Of a DNA stretch of 30,159 nucleotides, positions 8,478-15,872 are shown one piece after another. Under the pieces are notes generated by a model. The model was not told the origin of the DNA and made no database searches. It saw nothing but the letters and a program-made list of their open reading frames with translations. The stretch's first letter is position 1, and each line of letters begins with the position of its first letter. A program made the position numbers and the translations under genes. The DNA is taken from assembly GCA_023440865.1 (NCBI GenBank), contig JAEXRM010000046.1, positions 1 to 30,159 on the forward strand. The letters are read 5' to 3'. The DNA is from Bacillota bacterium. GTDB lineage: Bacteria; Bacillota; Clostridia; DSM-8532.

Positions 8478-8544
8478 ACGGGGGGCGCCGCCGCGGCATG
8501 CGCATGGCGGCGGATGGGTGCCAATCCGCGCCGCCGGCGCTCAT

Positions 8545-8817
8545 GTTGACACACTGTTGTCATGATTCGTGGCGTATGATGAATACGACTCCGTGGAACG
8601 GATTTGGCCATGCCGCCGATGCTGGTTTGCATCCTCCGGTGAATCGGAGCGGATTCTCCATCGCTGGGGGGACTGCTGGGTGGTACGATGATGATTGGGC
8701 CATGACGCCCTTTTTGGCGGAATCCCGCACAGGAATGATGCAGGCATCACGGAACGGCGCATGCCGGAACGCTTGCATGGGGGGCCTCCCCGGTTACGGA
8801 GACAAGGAGAAAGAACA
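8545..8817 (+). other. Intergenic leader upstream of the nitroreductase gene, rich in small hairpins
   Basis: This stretch between the lplA promoter and the nitroreductase start has no plausible gene. It holds several short inverted repeats: TGACA-N6-TGTCA at 8547-8562, CTCCG-N6-CGGAG near 8633-8648, CGCC-N6-GGCG near 8706-8719, TGATGC-AG-GCATCA near 8736-8749, and a GGGGGG/CCTCCCC pair just before the ribosome site. TTGACA at 8546-8551 and TATGAT at 8575-8580 are separated by 23 bp, too far for a normal promoter. I match it to no known riboswitch. Confidence 0.4.
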
Positions 8818-9327
8818 ATGGAGATCATGGAAGCGATTCTGACCCGGAGAAGCATCCGGCGCTATACGGGCGAACCGGTGGGCGAGGAACAGCTGCGGAC
8901 CGTCATCCGCGCCGGCTGCCACGCCCCGTCCGCCCACAACGGCCAGCCCTGGCACTTCGTCGTCATCCGCGAACCCGACCTGCTGCGGCAGGTGGCCGAG
9001 GTGCACCCCTATGCGAAGATGGCCCCGCAAGCCGGCACATGCGTGGTGGTGTGCGGAGACACGGCCCGGCAGAATACGGTCGGCTTCCTTGTCGAGGATT
9101 GCTCGGCCTGCATCGAGAACATGCTGCTGGCGGCACGCGGTCTGGGCCTCGGGACGGTCTGGTGCGGCGTGCATCCCGTGCCGAAGCTGGTGGACGCGAT
9201 GCGCACCTTCCTTTCCCTTCCGGAGGGCATCGTGCCGGTCGGCATGGTGGTCATCGGACATGGTGCGGAGGAGCGGACCGTACCCGACCGGTACGACGAG
9301 ACGAAGATCCACTGGGGCACCTGGTAG
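8818..9327 (+). CDS. Nitroreductase-family flavoprotein
   Basis: A small (169-residue) FMN-dependent nitroreductase-family protein of the kind that reduces nitro compounds, quinones or flavins with NAD(P)H in the cytoplasm, usually as a homodimer. The N-terminal RRSIRRY (about 10-16) and APSAHNGQPWHF (about 38-49) are the usual FMN-contacting segments; SACIENMLLAARGLGLGTVWC (about 96-116) is the typical C-terminal helix and strand. The length is normal for the short subfamily. AAGGAG lies eight bases upstream of the ATG at 8818. It is alone on its transcript: lplA diverges from it, and the ABC operon downstream has its own promoter. The real substrate cannot be told. Confidence 0.88.
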   Translation: MEIMEAILTRRSIRRYTGEPVGEEQLRTVIRAGCHAPSAHNGQPWHFVVIREPDLLRQVAEVHPYAKMAPQAGTCVVVCGDTARQNTVGFLVEDCSACIENMLLAARGLGLGTVWCGVHPVPKLVDAMRTFLSLPEGIVPVGMVVIGHGAEERTVPDRYDETKIHWGTW

Positions 9328-9370
9328 GGCAAGCCGGATGCAGGCCAAGTTCGCGGCGCGACTTCGATTC

Positions 9371-9386
9371 AAGGCGTATTCGCCTT
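9371..9386 (+). terminator. Possible terminator after the nitroreductase gene
   Basis: AAGGCG and CGCCTT pair across a TATT loop 44 bp after the nitroreductase stop. The stem is short and followed by CCCG rather than a T-tract, so termination is uncertain. Confidence 0.3.
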
Positions 9387-9396
9387 CCCGAAACGC

Positions 9397-9425
9397 TTGA
9401 CTGTGCATGCAAACCCGCATACCAT
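9397..9425 (+). promoter_or_regulatory. Promoter of the ABC exporter operon
   Basis: TTGACT (9397-9402) and TACCAT (9420-9425) are separated by exactly 17 bp. The expected start near 9432 gives a leader of about 70 nt. The spacer contains the 8-bp palindrome TGCATGCA (9404-9411), placed where a repressor would block polymerase. That regulatory reading is inference. Confidence 0.65.
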
Positions 9426-9500
9426 GGGCACGTGGCCGTCCGTTCGCACGCAACCCGGTGCGGAACGCGCGGCCCCGTTTTCTTTCATTTGGAGGTTGTC

Positions 9501-11237
9501 ATGAAAACCCTGCTGTCCCTGATGAAAAAGTCCTGGGGCTACTATGTCGTCGCCGTCATGGTGATGATCGGCGGCATCGCGCTCGACATGTTCAACCCGC
9601 GCATGGTGCAGCGCCTGATCGACGACGTCATTGTCGCGCAGGATACGTCGCCGTTCCGCGGCATCCTGCTGGTGCTCGTCGCCATCACCCTGGGGCGCGC
9701 CGTGTTCGGCTACACCAAGGAGATGATGTTCGACCTGTCGAGCTCGAAGGTCATCATCCGCCTGCGTCAGAAGCTGTTCGACCACATCCAGGGCCTGTCG
9801 TTCCCGTTCTTCGACAGGAACAACACGGGCGAGCTGATGTCGCGTGTCAAGGACGACGCCGAGAACGTGATGCACGCCATCTGCTTCGGCATCATGCTGT
9901 TTGCCGAGCAGGCGCTGTACTTCGTCATCGCTTCGGTCGTGCTGTTTGTGATCAACTGGAAGCTGGCGCTGATGAGCCTGCTGATCCTCCCGGTCATCGC
10001 CTTTGTGGCGCTGCGGCTCGAAAAGCGCATCGGCAAGACGTTCGAGGAGATCTCCGACCAGCGTGCCAAGATGAACACCACCGCGCAGGAGAACCTGGCC
10101 GGCGTGCGCCTCGTCAAGGCGTTCGGGCGCGAGCGGCACGAGATCGAGAAGTTCCTGTCCCAGAACAAGGAAAACTACCGGCTCAACGTGAACCAGGCGA
10201 AGATCTGGTCGCGCTACCAGCCGCGCATCGAGTTCCTGTCCAACCTCATTGTCGTGCTGGTCACCAGCGTCGGCGGCTGGCTCGCGATCGGCGGCGAGAT
10301 GACGGTCGGCACGCTCGTCGCCTACTGCAACTACATCTACATGCTCATCTGGCCGATGCGCATGTGCGGCTGGCTCATCAACGTGCTGGCGCAGTGCCTG
10401 GCCTCCATCAAGAAGATCGACGCGCTGTTCGACGAGAAGCCCGAGGTCCGGGAACCCGCCGCTCCGCGCGAGCCAGCCAGCCGCCGGGGGCATGTGGTGT
10501 TCGACCATGTCAGCCTCGAGGCGAACGGCATGAAGATCCTCGACGACGTCAGCCTCGATGCCAGGCCGGGCAGCACCATCGCCATCATGGGCGCCACCGG
10601 GGCGGGCAAGACCTCGCTCGTCAACCTCATCGGCCGGTACTACGACGTGACGGCCGGCAGCGTGCGGGTCGATGGCGTCGATGTGCGCGAGCAGGCGCTG
10701 GAACCGCTGCGGCGCAGCGTGTCCGTCGTCATGCAGGATGTGTTCCTGTTCTCGGACACCATCGAGGAGAACATCCGGTTCGGGTGCCCCGACCTGCCGC
10801 GCGAGGCGCTCGTTGCCGCAGCAAAGGATGCCCATGTGCACGATTTCGTCATGAAGCTGCAGGACGGCTACAAGACCGTCATCGGCGAGCGCGGCATCGG
10901 CCTGTCGGGCGGACAGAAGCAGCGCATCTCGATGGCGCGGGCGCTTGCCCGCGACAGCCGCGTGCTGGTGTTCGACGACGCGACCTCGGCGCTCGACATG
11001 GAGACGGAGCACGAGATCCAGCAGGCGCTGGCATCACGTACGGAGGAAACGAAGTTCATCATCGCCCACCGCGTCTCGGCGGTCAAGCATGCCGACGAGA
11101 TCCTGATTCTCGACAACGGCCGCGTGCTCGAGCGGGGCACGCACGCCGCGCTGCTCGAGGCGAAGGGACGCTACTACGACACCTGGATGCTGCAGTTCCA
11201 GGGCCTCATCGATATCAGCGACGAGGAGGCGGGCTGA
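9501..11237 (+). CDS. ABC exporter half-transporter, subunit with degenerate catalytic site
   Basis: This 578-residue protein has an N-terminal six-helix exporter membrane domain (about 12-310) and a C-terminal ATPase domain (about 340-575). The Walker A is GATGAGKT with Lys370, the signature LSGGQ is at 468-472 and the switch histidine is His523. The Walker B reads VFDDATSALD, so position 493 is Asp (GAC) where the catalytic Glu normally sits. This is the hallmark of one half of heterodimeric exporters such as TM287/288 or BmrCD, and the next gene encodes the canonical partner. Such pairs export drugs, lipids or peptides. GGAGG at 9491-9495 fixes the start; the long upstream open frame is a shadow. 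It is the first gene of a two-gene operon with its own promoter at 9397. Confidence 0.93.
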   Translation: MKTLLSLMKKSWGYYVVAVMVMIGGIALDMFNPRMVQRLIDDVIVAQDTSPFRGILLVLVAITLGRAVFGYTKEMMFDLSSSKVIIRLRQKLFDHIQGLSFPFFDRNNTGELMSRVKDDAENVMHAICFGIMLFAEQALYFVIASVVLFVINWKLALMSLLILPVIAFVALRLEKRIGKTFEEISDQRAKMNTTAQENLAGVRLVKAFGRERHEIEKFLSQNKENYRLNVNQAKIWSRYQPRIEFLSNLIVVLVTSVGGWLAIGGEMTVGTLVAYCNYIYMLIWPMRMCGWLINVLAQCLASIKKIDALFDEKPEVREPAAPREPASRRGHVVFDHVSLEANGMKILDDVSLDARPGSTIAIMGATGAGKTSLVNLIGRYYDVTAGSVRVDGVDVREQALEPLRRSVSVVMQDVFLFSDTIEENIRFGCPDLPREALVAAAKDAHVHDFVMKLQDGYKTVIGERGIGLSGGQKQRISMARALARDSRVLVFDDATSALDMETEHEIQQALASRTEETKFIIAHRVSAVKHADEILILDNGRVLERGTHAALLEAKGRYYDTWMLQFQGLIDISDEEAG

Positions 11238-11256
11238 CCCCGCGTGCAGCACCCGT

Positions 11257-11274
11257 GCCGCTCCATGGAGCGGC
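11257..11274. repeat. 18-bp perfect palindrome between the two exporter genes
   Basis: GCCG CTCCATGGAG CGGC reads the same on both strands. It sits 20 bp after the first exporter gene and about 90 bp before the second, and could form an intercistronic hairpin or bind a dimeric regulator. A 10-bp palindrome, CTGCCGGCAG, follows at 11328-11337. Confidence 0.7.
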
Positions 11275-11364
11275 GGCTTGACGCGGCACAACCGACATCA
11301 TGGCAGTCCACGTGTGCGGATCACATTCTGCCGGCAGGCAGCCGCACCCACCCAGGGAGGTCAC

Positions 11365-13161
11365 ATGCCCATCAACAATTTCCGCGAAGACGAGGTCATG
11401 AAGGAAGAGATCAACTTCCGGACCATCGCGCGCCTGTTTTCCTATCTCAAGCCCCACATGCCGGCCGTCGTGCAGACGCTCGCCCTCATGGGCGCCGCGA
11501 TCGCGGTGGAGCTGTTCAATCCCTGGTTTCTGAAGCTGGGGATCGACAAGTACATCAAGAACGGCGACGGCATCGGCATGCTCGCGCTCGGCGGCATCAT
11601 GATCGTGCTGAACCTGGGGTCGATGTACTGCGCCCGGTTCCGCATGTTGAAGATGTCACGGGTCACCAACGACATCCTGCTCACCATTCGCCAGCAGCTG
11701 TACACGCACATCCAGAAGCTTTCATTCTCGTTCTTCGACAGCCGGCCTGTCGGCAAGATCCTCGCCCGCATCATCGGTGACGTGAACGCGCTCAACGACC
11801 TGTTCACGAACAGCGTCACAAGCCTGGTGCCCGAGGCGGTGAAAATCGTGTCCGTCGTGGTCATCATGCTGCTGATGAACTGGCGGCTCGCGCTGGCAGC
11901 ATTGGTGACGCTGCCCTTCATGGCCGGCATCATGGTCTTCGTCAGCCGGGCCTCGCACAAGGGCTGGCAGGTGTTCCGCAAGAAGGCGTCGAACATGAAC
12001 GCCTTCACGCATGAGGCCTTCTCCGGCATCCGGGTCGTCCAGGCGTTCGCGGCCGAGAAGGAAACCGCAAGGACCTTTGGCGGGGTCGTGACCGACTGGC
12101 GCAAGGCCTTCATCTCCGCGGTGAAGTTCGCGGACTTTTTCTGGCCCTCCGTGGAAATGTCCTGGGGCGTCGGCACGATCGTGGTGTTCTCGTACGGTCT
12201 GCTGCTGCTCAATACGGGCACCATCTCCGTGGGCCTGCTGGTGGCCTTTTCGAGCTACATCGGCATGTTCTGGCAGCCGGTGATGAACATCTCGAACTTC
12301 TACAACCAGCTCGTGACCAACATCACAGGGGCGGAACGCATTTTCGAGATCCTCGACATCAACCCCGACATCGCGGACCGCAAGGACAGCGCCGAACTGC
12401 CGCCCGTCCAGGGCGGCGTCGCGTTCCGGCATGTCTCCTTCGGGTACGAGGCGGCCAAGCCGGTCTTGAAGAATGTCTCCTTCCAGGTGCGTCCCGGCGA
12501 GACCATCGCCCTCGTGGGGCCCACCGGCGTGGGCAAGACCACCATCGTCAACCTCATCAGCCGCTTCTACGAAGCGCAGGAGGGCGAGGTCCTCATCGAC
12601 GGGCATGACGTCACGCAGGTCACGATCGAAAGCCTGCGCTCGCAGATGGGCATCATGATGCAGGACAGCTTCCTGTTCTCGGGTTCCATCCGCGACAACA
12701 TCCGGTACGGCCGGCTCGACGCGACCGACGAAGAGGTCGAGGCGGCGGCGAAGGCCGTTCAGGCGCACGACTTCATCGTGAGGTTCGAGAAGGGGTATGA
12801 CACCGACGTCAACGAGCGCGGCGCGAGACTGTCCGGAGGCCAGCGCCAGCTCATCGCCTTTGCGCGCGCCCTGCTCGCGGATCCCCGCATCCTCATCCTC
12901 GACGAGGCGACCGCAAGCATCGACACGCACACGGAGAAACTGGTGCAGGACGGCATCCGGAAGCTGCTCAAGGGACGTACGTCGTTCGTCATCGCGCACC
13001 GGCTCTCCACCATCCAGAGCGCGGACCGCATCCTGGTCATCGAGAATGGCAACATCTCCGAGGCCGGCACGCACGACGAGCTGATGCAGTCCGAGGGGGC
13101 CTACTGGCGTCTGTTCATGGCACAGTTCAAGTTCCTGCACGCGGAGGAGCCGGCGGTGTGA
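11365..13161 (+). CDS. ABC exporter half-transporter, canonical subunit
   Basis: This 598-residue protein is the partner of the preceding gene: a six-helix membrane domain (about 25-330) and an ATPase domain (about 360-590). Walker A is GPTGVGKT with Lys391, the signature LSGGQ is at 489-493, Walker B is ILDEATASID with the catalytic Glu514 intact, and the switch histidine is His545. With the Asp493 partner, the heterodimer should have one strong and one weak ATP site. GGGAGG at 11355-11360 precedes the ATG at 11365 by only four bases; a second ATG at 11398 (MKEEIN) is an alternative start. The 127-bp gap to the first subunit is long for an operon of partners, but no convincing promoter lies in it. 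The substrate is unknown. Confidence 0.93.
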   Translation: MPINNFREDEVMKEEINFRTIARLFSYLKPHMPAVVQTLALMGAAIAVELFNPWFLKLGIDKYIKNGDGIGMLALGGIMIVLNLGSMYCARFRMLKMSRVTNDILLTIRQQLYTHIQKLSFSFFDSRPVGKILARIIGDVNALNDLFTNSVTSLVPEAVKIVSVVVIMLLMNWRLALAALVTLPFMAGIMVFVSRASHKGWQVFRKKASNMNAFTHEAFSGIRVVQAFAAEKETARTFGGVVTDWRKAFISAVKFADFFWPSVEMSWGVGTIVVFSYGLLLLNTGTISVGLLVAFSSYIGMFWQPVMNISNFYNQLVTNITGAERIFEILDINPDIADRKDSAELPPVQGGVAFRHVSFGYEAAKPVLKNVSFQVRPGETIALVGPTGVGKTTIVNLISRFYEAQEGEVLIDGHDVTQVTIESLRSQMGIMMQDSFLFSGSIRDNIRYGRLDATDEEVEAAAKAVQAHDFIVRFEKGYDTDVNERGARLSGGQRQLIAFARALLADPRILILDEATASIDTHTEKLVQDGIRKLLKGRTSFVIAHRLSTIQSADRILVIENGNISEAGTHDELMQSEGAYWRLFMAQFKFLHAEEPAV

Positions 13162-13212
13162 AGGCCGCGCCCCGTCGGGATGCTTTTCACATCGAACAGG
13201 GGAACAAGCGCA

Positions 13213-13245
13213 CGAAAGCCGCCGGAGGAAATCCGGCGGCTTTCG
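13213..13245. terminator. Bidirectional hairpin terminator
   Basis: A perfect 14-bp stem, CGAAAGCCGCCGGA with TCCGGCGGCTTTCG, closes a 5-nt loop. It lies between the exporter operon (+) and the SGNH esterase gene (-), which converge on it. A-rich and T-rich ends on the two arms suit termination in both directions, though there is no long T-tract. Confidence 0.8.
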
Positions 13246-13289
13246 CATCGAGGCGGCGGCGGATCGGACACGGGGTGCCGCAGGTCCGA

Positions 13290-14366
13290 TCAGGCCTTCA
13301 GATGCCGCTTCAGGCGGATGGCCAGGATGGAGGCGAGCCGGTCGTGCGAGGCCAGCCCCGGATGGTTGCGGGCGCCGTCCGGCCGCATGCCGGGCAGTAC
13401 CTCAAGGAAACAGCGAGTATCCCCGGCCGCGCAACGGGACTCCACAGCCTGCCGGATGAGCCCCAGCACCGGGTCGCCGCCGGCCCAGAACAGCCAGACC
13501 AGCACCGAATCGGGGTTGTGGCGGCGCAGGTCGGCCAGGAAGTCGCGGATGGCCTCCGCCAGCGGCGCCAGATCGTCCAAGCGCTGGCGGAACGCTTCAC
13601 CGGTCACCGGGTCGGTGTAGCCCGTCTCCGCCCGCAGGGCGTTCCAGTCGTTGGCGCCCAGGGCGCAGACCACCAGGTCGGGCTTCCAGGAAGTGAAATC
13701 GTACGGGGCGTCGCCGCCGTCGCGGGCACCCGTGACGCCACATACCTGATGGTAATGCTTCGGGATGCGGCTGTCCGGGTTGTTGTCCCAGCCGGACCGG
13801 ACACCCCAGCCGCTCTGGGAGACGACACGCAGCTCCGCGCCCATCCGATCCGCGGTCCGCTGCGGGTATCCCTTTGCGCCGGCAAACCAGTGCGGCCGCC
13901 ATTCGGTGTCGACCGGGCAACCCCAAGCGCCTTCTGCGCTCGTGAGACTGTCGCCGATGAATTCGATGCGGCAGGCCGGTTCCGGCAGCGGGGCCAGTTC
14001 GCCGTCGTGGAAGAGCGCATGCACCAGCAGCCGGCAGCGGCCATCGCCCGGCATGGGCTGGCTTTCGCGGAGCAGCCGGATGCGGTGGGGCTTGGCCGGA
14101 TCGAGGCCGCGCAGCAGCGACACACGGTGTTTGCCTTTCTGCACGGGCATGCGCAGGATGTCCTGTTCGTTGAGCGACAGCTCGATCCAGGGCTCGAGGT
14201 CGTCGTAATCGGCCTCCAGTTCGACTTCCAGCGTCGTGCCGCGCAGATCGAGCTCGAAGCCCGAACATGTCCAGTACAGTGGCAGCGGCCCGGTCGTTCG
14301 GCCGTCGGTCCGGCCGAGGATGCGCAGGTGGTGGGCTTCGTAAGGGGAACGGGCTTGCAGTTCCAT
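13290..14366 (-). CDS. SGNH/GDSL esterase, CE2-like
   Basis: A 358-residue protein with a beta-rich N-terminal domain (about 5-125) followed by an SGNH hydrolase domain. This two-part layout is that of carbohydrate esterase family 2, which removes acetyl groups from sugars or glycans. Block I is FIGDSLTSAEG with nucleophile Ser140, SGWG is at 185-188, block III is LGANDWN with Asn239, and the catalytic His is probably His335 in NHPGLASH. The Asp usually three residues before that His is absent (Ala332). This agrees with the Ser-His dyad described for some CE2 enzymes. There is no signal peptide, so it probably acts in the cytoplasm. AAAGGA seven bases upstream supports the start; a good promoter lies at 14445-14473. 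Confidence 0.85.
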   Translation of the reverse strand: MELQARSPYEAHHLRILGRTDGRTTGPLPLYWTCSGFELDLRGTTLEVELEADYDDLEPWIELSLNEQDILRMPVQKGKHRVSLLRGLDPAKPHRIRLLRESQPMPGDGRCRLLVHALFHDGELAPLPEPACRIEFIGDSLTSAEGAWGCPVDTEWRPHWFAGAKGYPQRTADRMGAELRVVSQSGWGVRSGWDNNPDSRIPKHYHQVCGVTGARDGGDAPYDFTSWKPDLVVCALGANDWNALRAETGYTDPVTGEAFRQRLDDLAPLAEAIRDFLADLRRHNPDSVLVWLFWAGGDPVLGLIRQAVESRCAAGDTRCFLEVLPGMRPDGARNHPGLASHDRLASILAIRLKRHLKA

Positions 14367-14444
14367 ATGGCATTCCTTTCTGGTGGCGGCAGTGCGGGCC
14401 GCTGCGATGCCAGGCCTGCCGGGCGCAGCGCAGGGTCCGTTGCC

Positions 14445-14473
14445 ATTCTATGCCTGCCTGACGCCCGTGACAA
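14445..14473 (-). promoter_or_regulatory. Promoter of the SGNH esterase gene
   Basis: On the minus strand TTGTCA (14468-14473) and TAGAAT (14445-14450) are separated by exactly 17 bp, a good sigma-70 match. Transcription would start near 14438 and give a leader of about 70 nt. Confidence 0.75.
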
Positions 14474-14717
14474 GCCGTGCGGAACCAGGCGGTCATGCGC
14501 GGCGTGCAGGGACATGAAGGAAATCCTGTGTGTTCCCGTCGGAATTGTGTGGTAATGATCCAGCAGGCACAATCCCCTTCCGTCAAGCGGCAGCCATGTC
14601 TGCGACCGGGCCCGGTCCCCAGCCCCGTTGACGCGGCATGTGCCGTCAGGATCAAGCACGGTGTGCGGCACAGGGAATCGGAGCGTGATGCTCCGCCTGT
14701 TCCAGAAAGGATCGTCC
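14474..14717 (+). promoter_or_regulatory. Leader region of the stalk-domain gene
   Basis: No gene is visible here. A possible -35, TTGACG, lies near 14638, but 17 bp on there is only ATCAAG, a poor -10. The inverted repeat CGGCA-TG-TGCCG follows directly after the TTGA and may be an operator. AAAGGA before 14718 is the ribosome binding site. Confidence 0.3.
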
Positions 14718-15647
14718 ATGAAAAAGGCGTTGGCCCTCCTTCTTGTCCTTGCCCTGCTGGCAGGGCGGCCCGGTCCCTTGCTGGCCAAGGACGGCGAAGA
14801 CGACGACACATCGCCATCCCCAACGGCGTCATCGTCCCCTGCTGCGTCGTCATCCCCCTCGGCGTCATCGTCCCCTGCTGCGACGCCATCTCCCGATGTA
14901 TCCTCGGCGCCCGCGGCATCCGCTTCGGCATCGCCCGCGGTCATGGATTCCCCCGCGCCGTCCTCCGGCCCTGGTGCGTCCGCCACGCCCGATGTGGCGA
15001 TGCAAACGCTGGAGGACCGCATCAGGAGCGGACATGAGGATTGGGCCGGCCGGCATGCGCTGCTGCGCGAGCTGGTGGCGCTGCGCGTCCTTCGGGGGGA
15101 CCTCGCCACCACGGTCGTTGTCAATGGCACCGTCCTTCGATTCGACGTGCCGCCGCTGCTGCGCGAGAACCGCCTGATGGTGCCCGTGCGGGCCGTCACG
15201 ACGGCCTTCGGTGCGGATGTCGACTGGCGGCCGCTGCTTCCGGACATCGTGACGATCTCCAGGTCGGTCACGCTTGCCGATGGCAGCGTGCGCCTCGTCC
15301 GCATCGTCATCAACCTTAGGACCGGCATCGTGACGAAAAACGGAACGGTGATGGTGCTCGACGCAAAGCCCACGGTTGTATCCGGGCGCACCATGGTGCC
15401 GCTGCGGTTCATCGCCGAGGCGTTCGGCAAGTATGTTGACTATGACAAGGTATCCAAGGGCGTTTTCATCGACGACAACTTCCCGCCGGGCGTCCTGCCG
15501 CCTGCGGAGACCGCGGGTGCATCGCCGTCCCCGTCTTCTCCCCCCGCGGCTCCGACAGCCTCCGCGACAGCCTCCCCGGCACCATCCGCAACGCAATCGC
15601 CAACAGCGTCCCCGATCTCTTCCCCTTCCCCGTCGCCGTCTCCCTGA
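14718..15647 (+). CDS. Secreted stalk-domain (copper amine oxidase N-terminal-like) protein
   Basis: A 309-residue exported protein. The signal peptide is MKKALALLLVLALLAG and cleavage is likely near LLAKDG (about 24). A Ser/Pro/Ala/Thr-rich linker (about 30-95) follows, then a globular core (about 120-260) with the copper amine oxidase N-terminal-like pattern: VNGTVLRFDVPP, MVPVRAVTTAFGADVDW and, after a short insert, VVSGRTMVPLRFIAEAFG. This fold does not itself bind copper and is common in cell-surface proteins of Bacillota. A second Ser/Pro/Ala tail ends in SPSPSPSP without an LPXTG or other anchor. The first linker is encoded by 36-bp DNA repeats. Its role is unknown; a cell-wall or matrix protein is the likely class. 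Confidence 0.85.
   Translation: MKKALALLLVLALLAGRPGPLLAKDGEDDDTSPSPTASSSPAASSSPSASSSPAATPSPDVSSAPAASASASPAVMDSPAPSSGPGASATPDVAMQTLEDRIRSGHEDWAGRHALLRELVALRVLRGDLATTVVVNGTVLRFDVPPLLRENRLMVPVRAVTTAFGADVDWRPLLPDIVTISRSVTLADGSVRLVRIVINLRTGIVTKNGTVMVLDAKPTVVSGRTMVPLRFIAEAFGKYVDYDKVSKGVFIDDNFPPGVLPPAETAGASPSPSSPPAAPTASATASPAPSATQSPTASPISSPSPSPSP
14825..14882. repeat. 36-bp period repeat in the Ser/Pro linker
   Basis: The same 22-bp block beginning GGCGTCATCGTCCCC occurs at 14825-14846 and 14861-14882, a period of 36 bp or 12 codons. The identity at DNA level points to recent duplication rather than only to protein low complexity. Confidence 0.8.
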
Positions 15648-15667
15648 ATGTCCGTGGAGGGTGCCCG

Positions 15668-15707
15668 CCGGTTGCGGTCCCGCCCGAGGTGCGGCGGTGA
15701 CAACCGG
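15668..15707 (+). terminator. Possible terminator after the stalk-domain gene
   Basis: CCGGTTG (15668-15674) can pair with CAACCGG (15701-15707) across a 26-nt GC-rich interval that can itself fold. No T-tract follows. The rest of 15648-15872 shows no gene and no convincing promoter for catalase. Confidence 0.3.
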
Positions 15708-15872
15708 ACGCGCAATGCGGGGGATCAGGACAGGGGTGTCTTCCCGAGCGTCCGCGTGCCGGGTGCCCCTGTTTCGGCTGCCTCATGCATGGGTTGAATC
15801 CTGGTGCAGGGACTGCCGCGTGTGATGGGGTATGGCGCTGGTTCCTGACAATATCCGGACGAAGGGAGACCC

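Noticed and set aside
8546..8580. Promoter made of TTGACA and TATGAT before the nitroreductase gene.
   Set aside because: The 23-bp spacing is too long, and the alternative TTGTCA is only 12 bp from the -10.
9369..11012. Long minus-strand open frame of over 500 codons opposite the first exporter gene.
   Set aside because: It is an antisense shadow caused by high GC; the plus strand encodes an unmistakable ABC exporter. The same applies to the long open frames opposite the second exporter, catalase, speA and hybrid kinase genes.
11281..11364. Internal promoter for the second exporter subunit, starting at TTGACG near 11279.
   Set aside because: The base composition 16-18 bp downstream (TGGCAG) does not resemble a -10 element.
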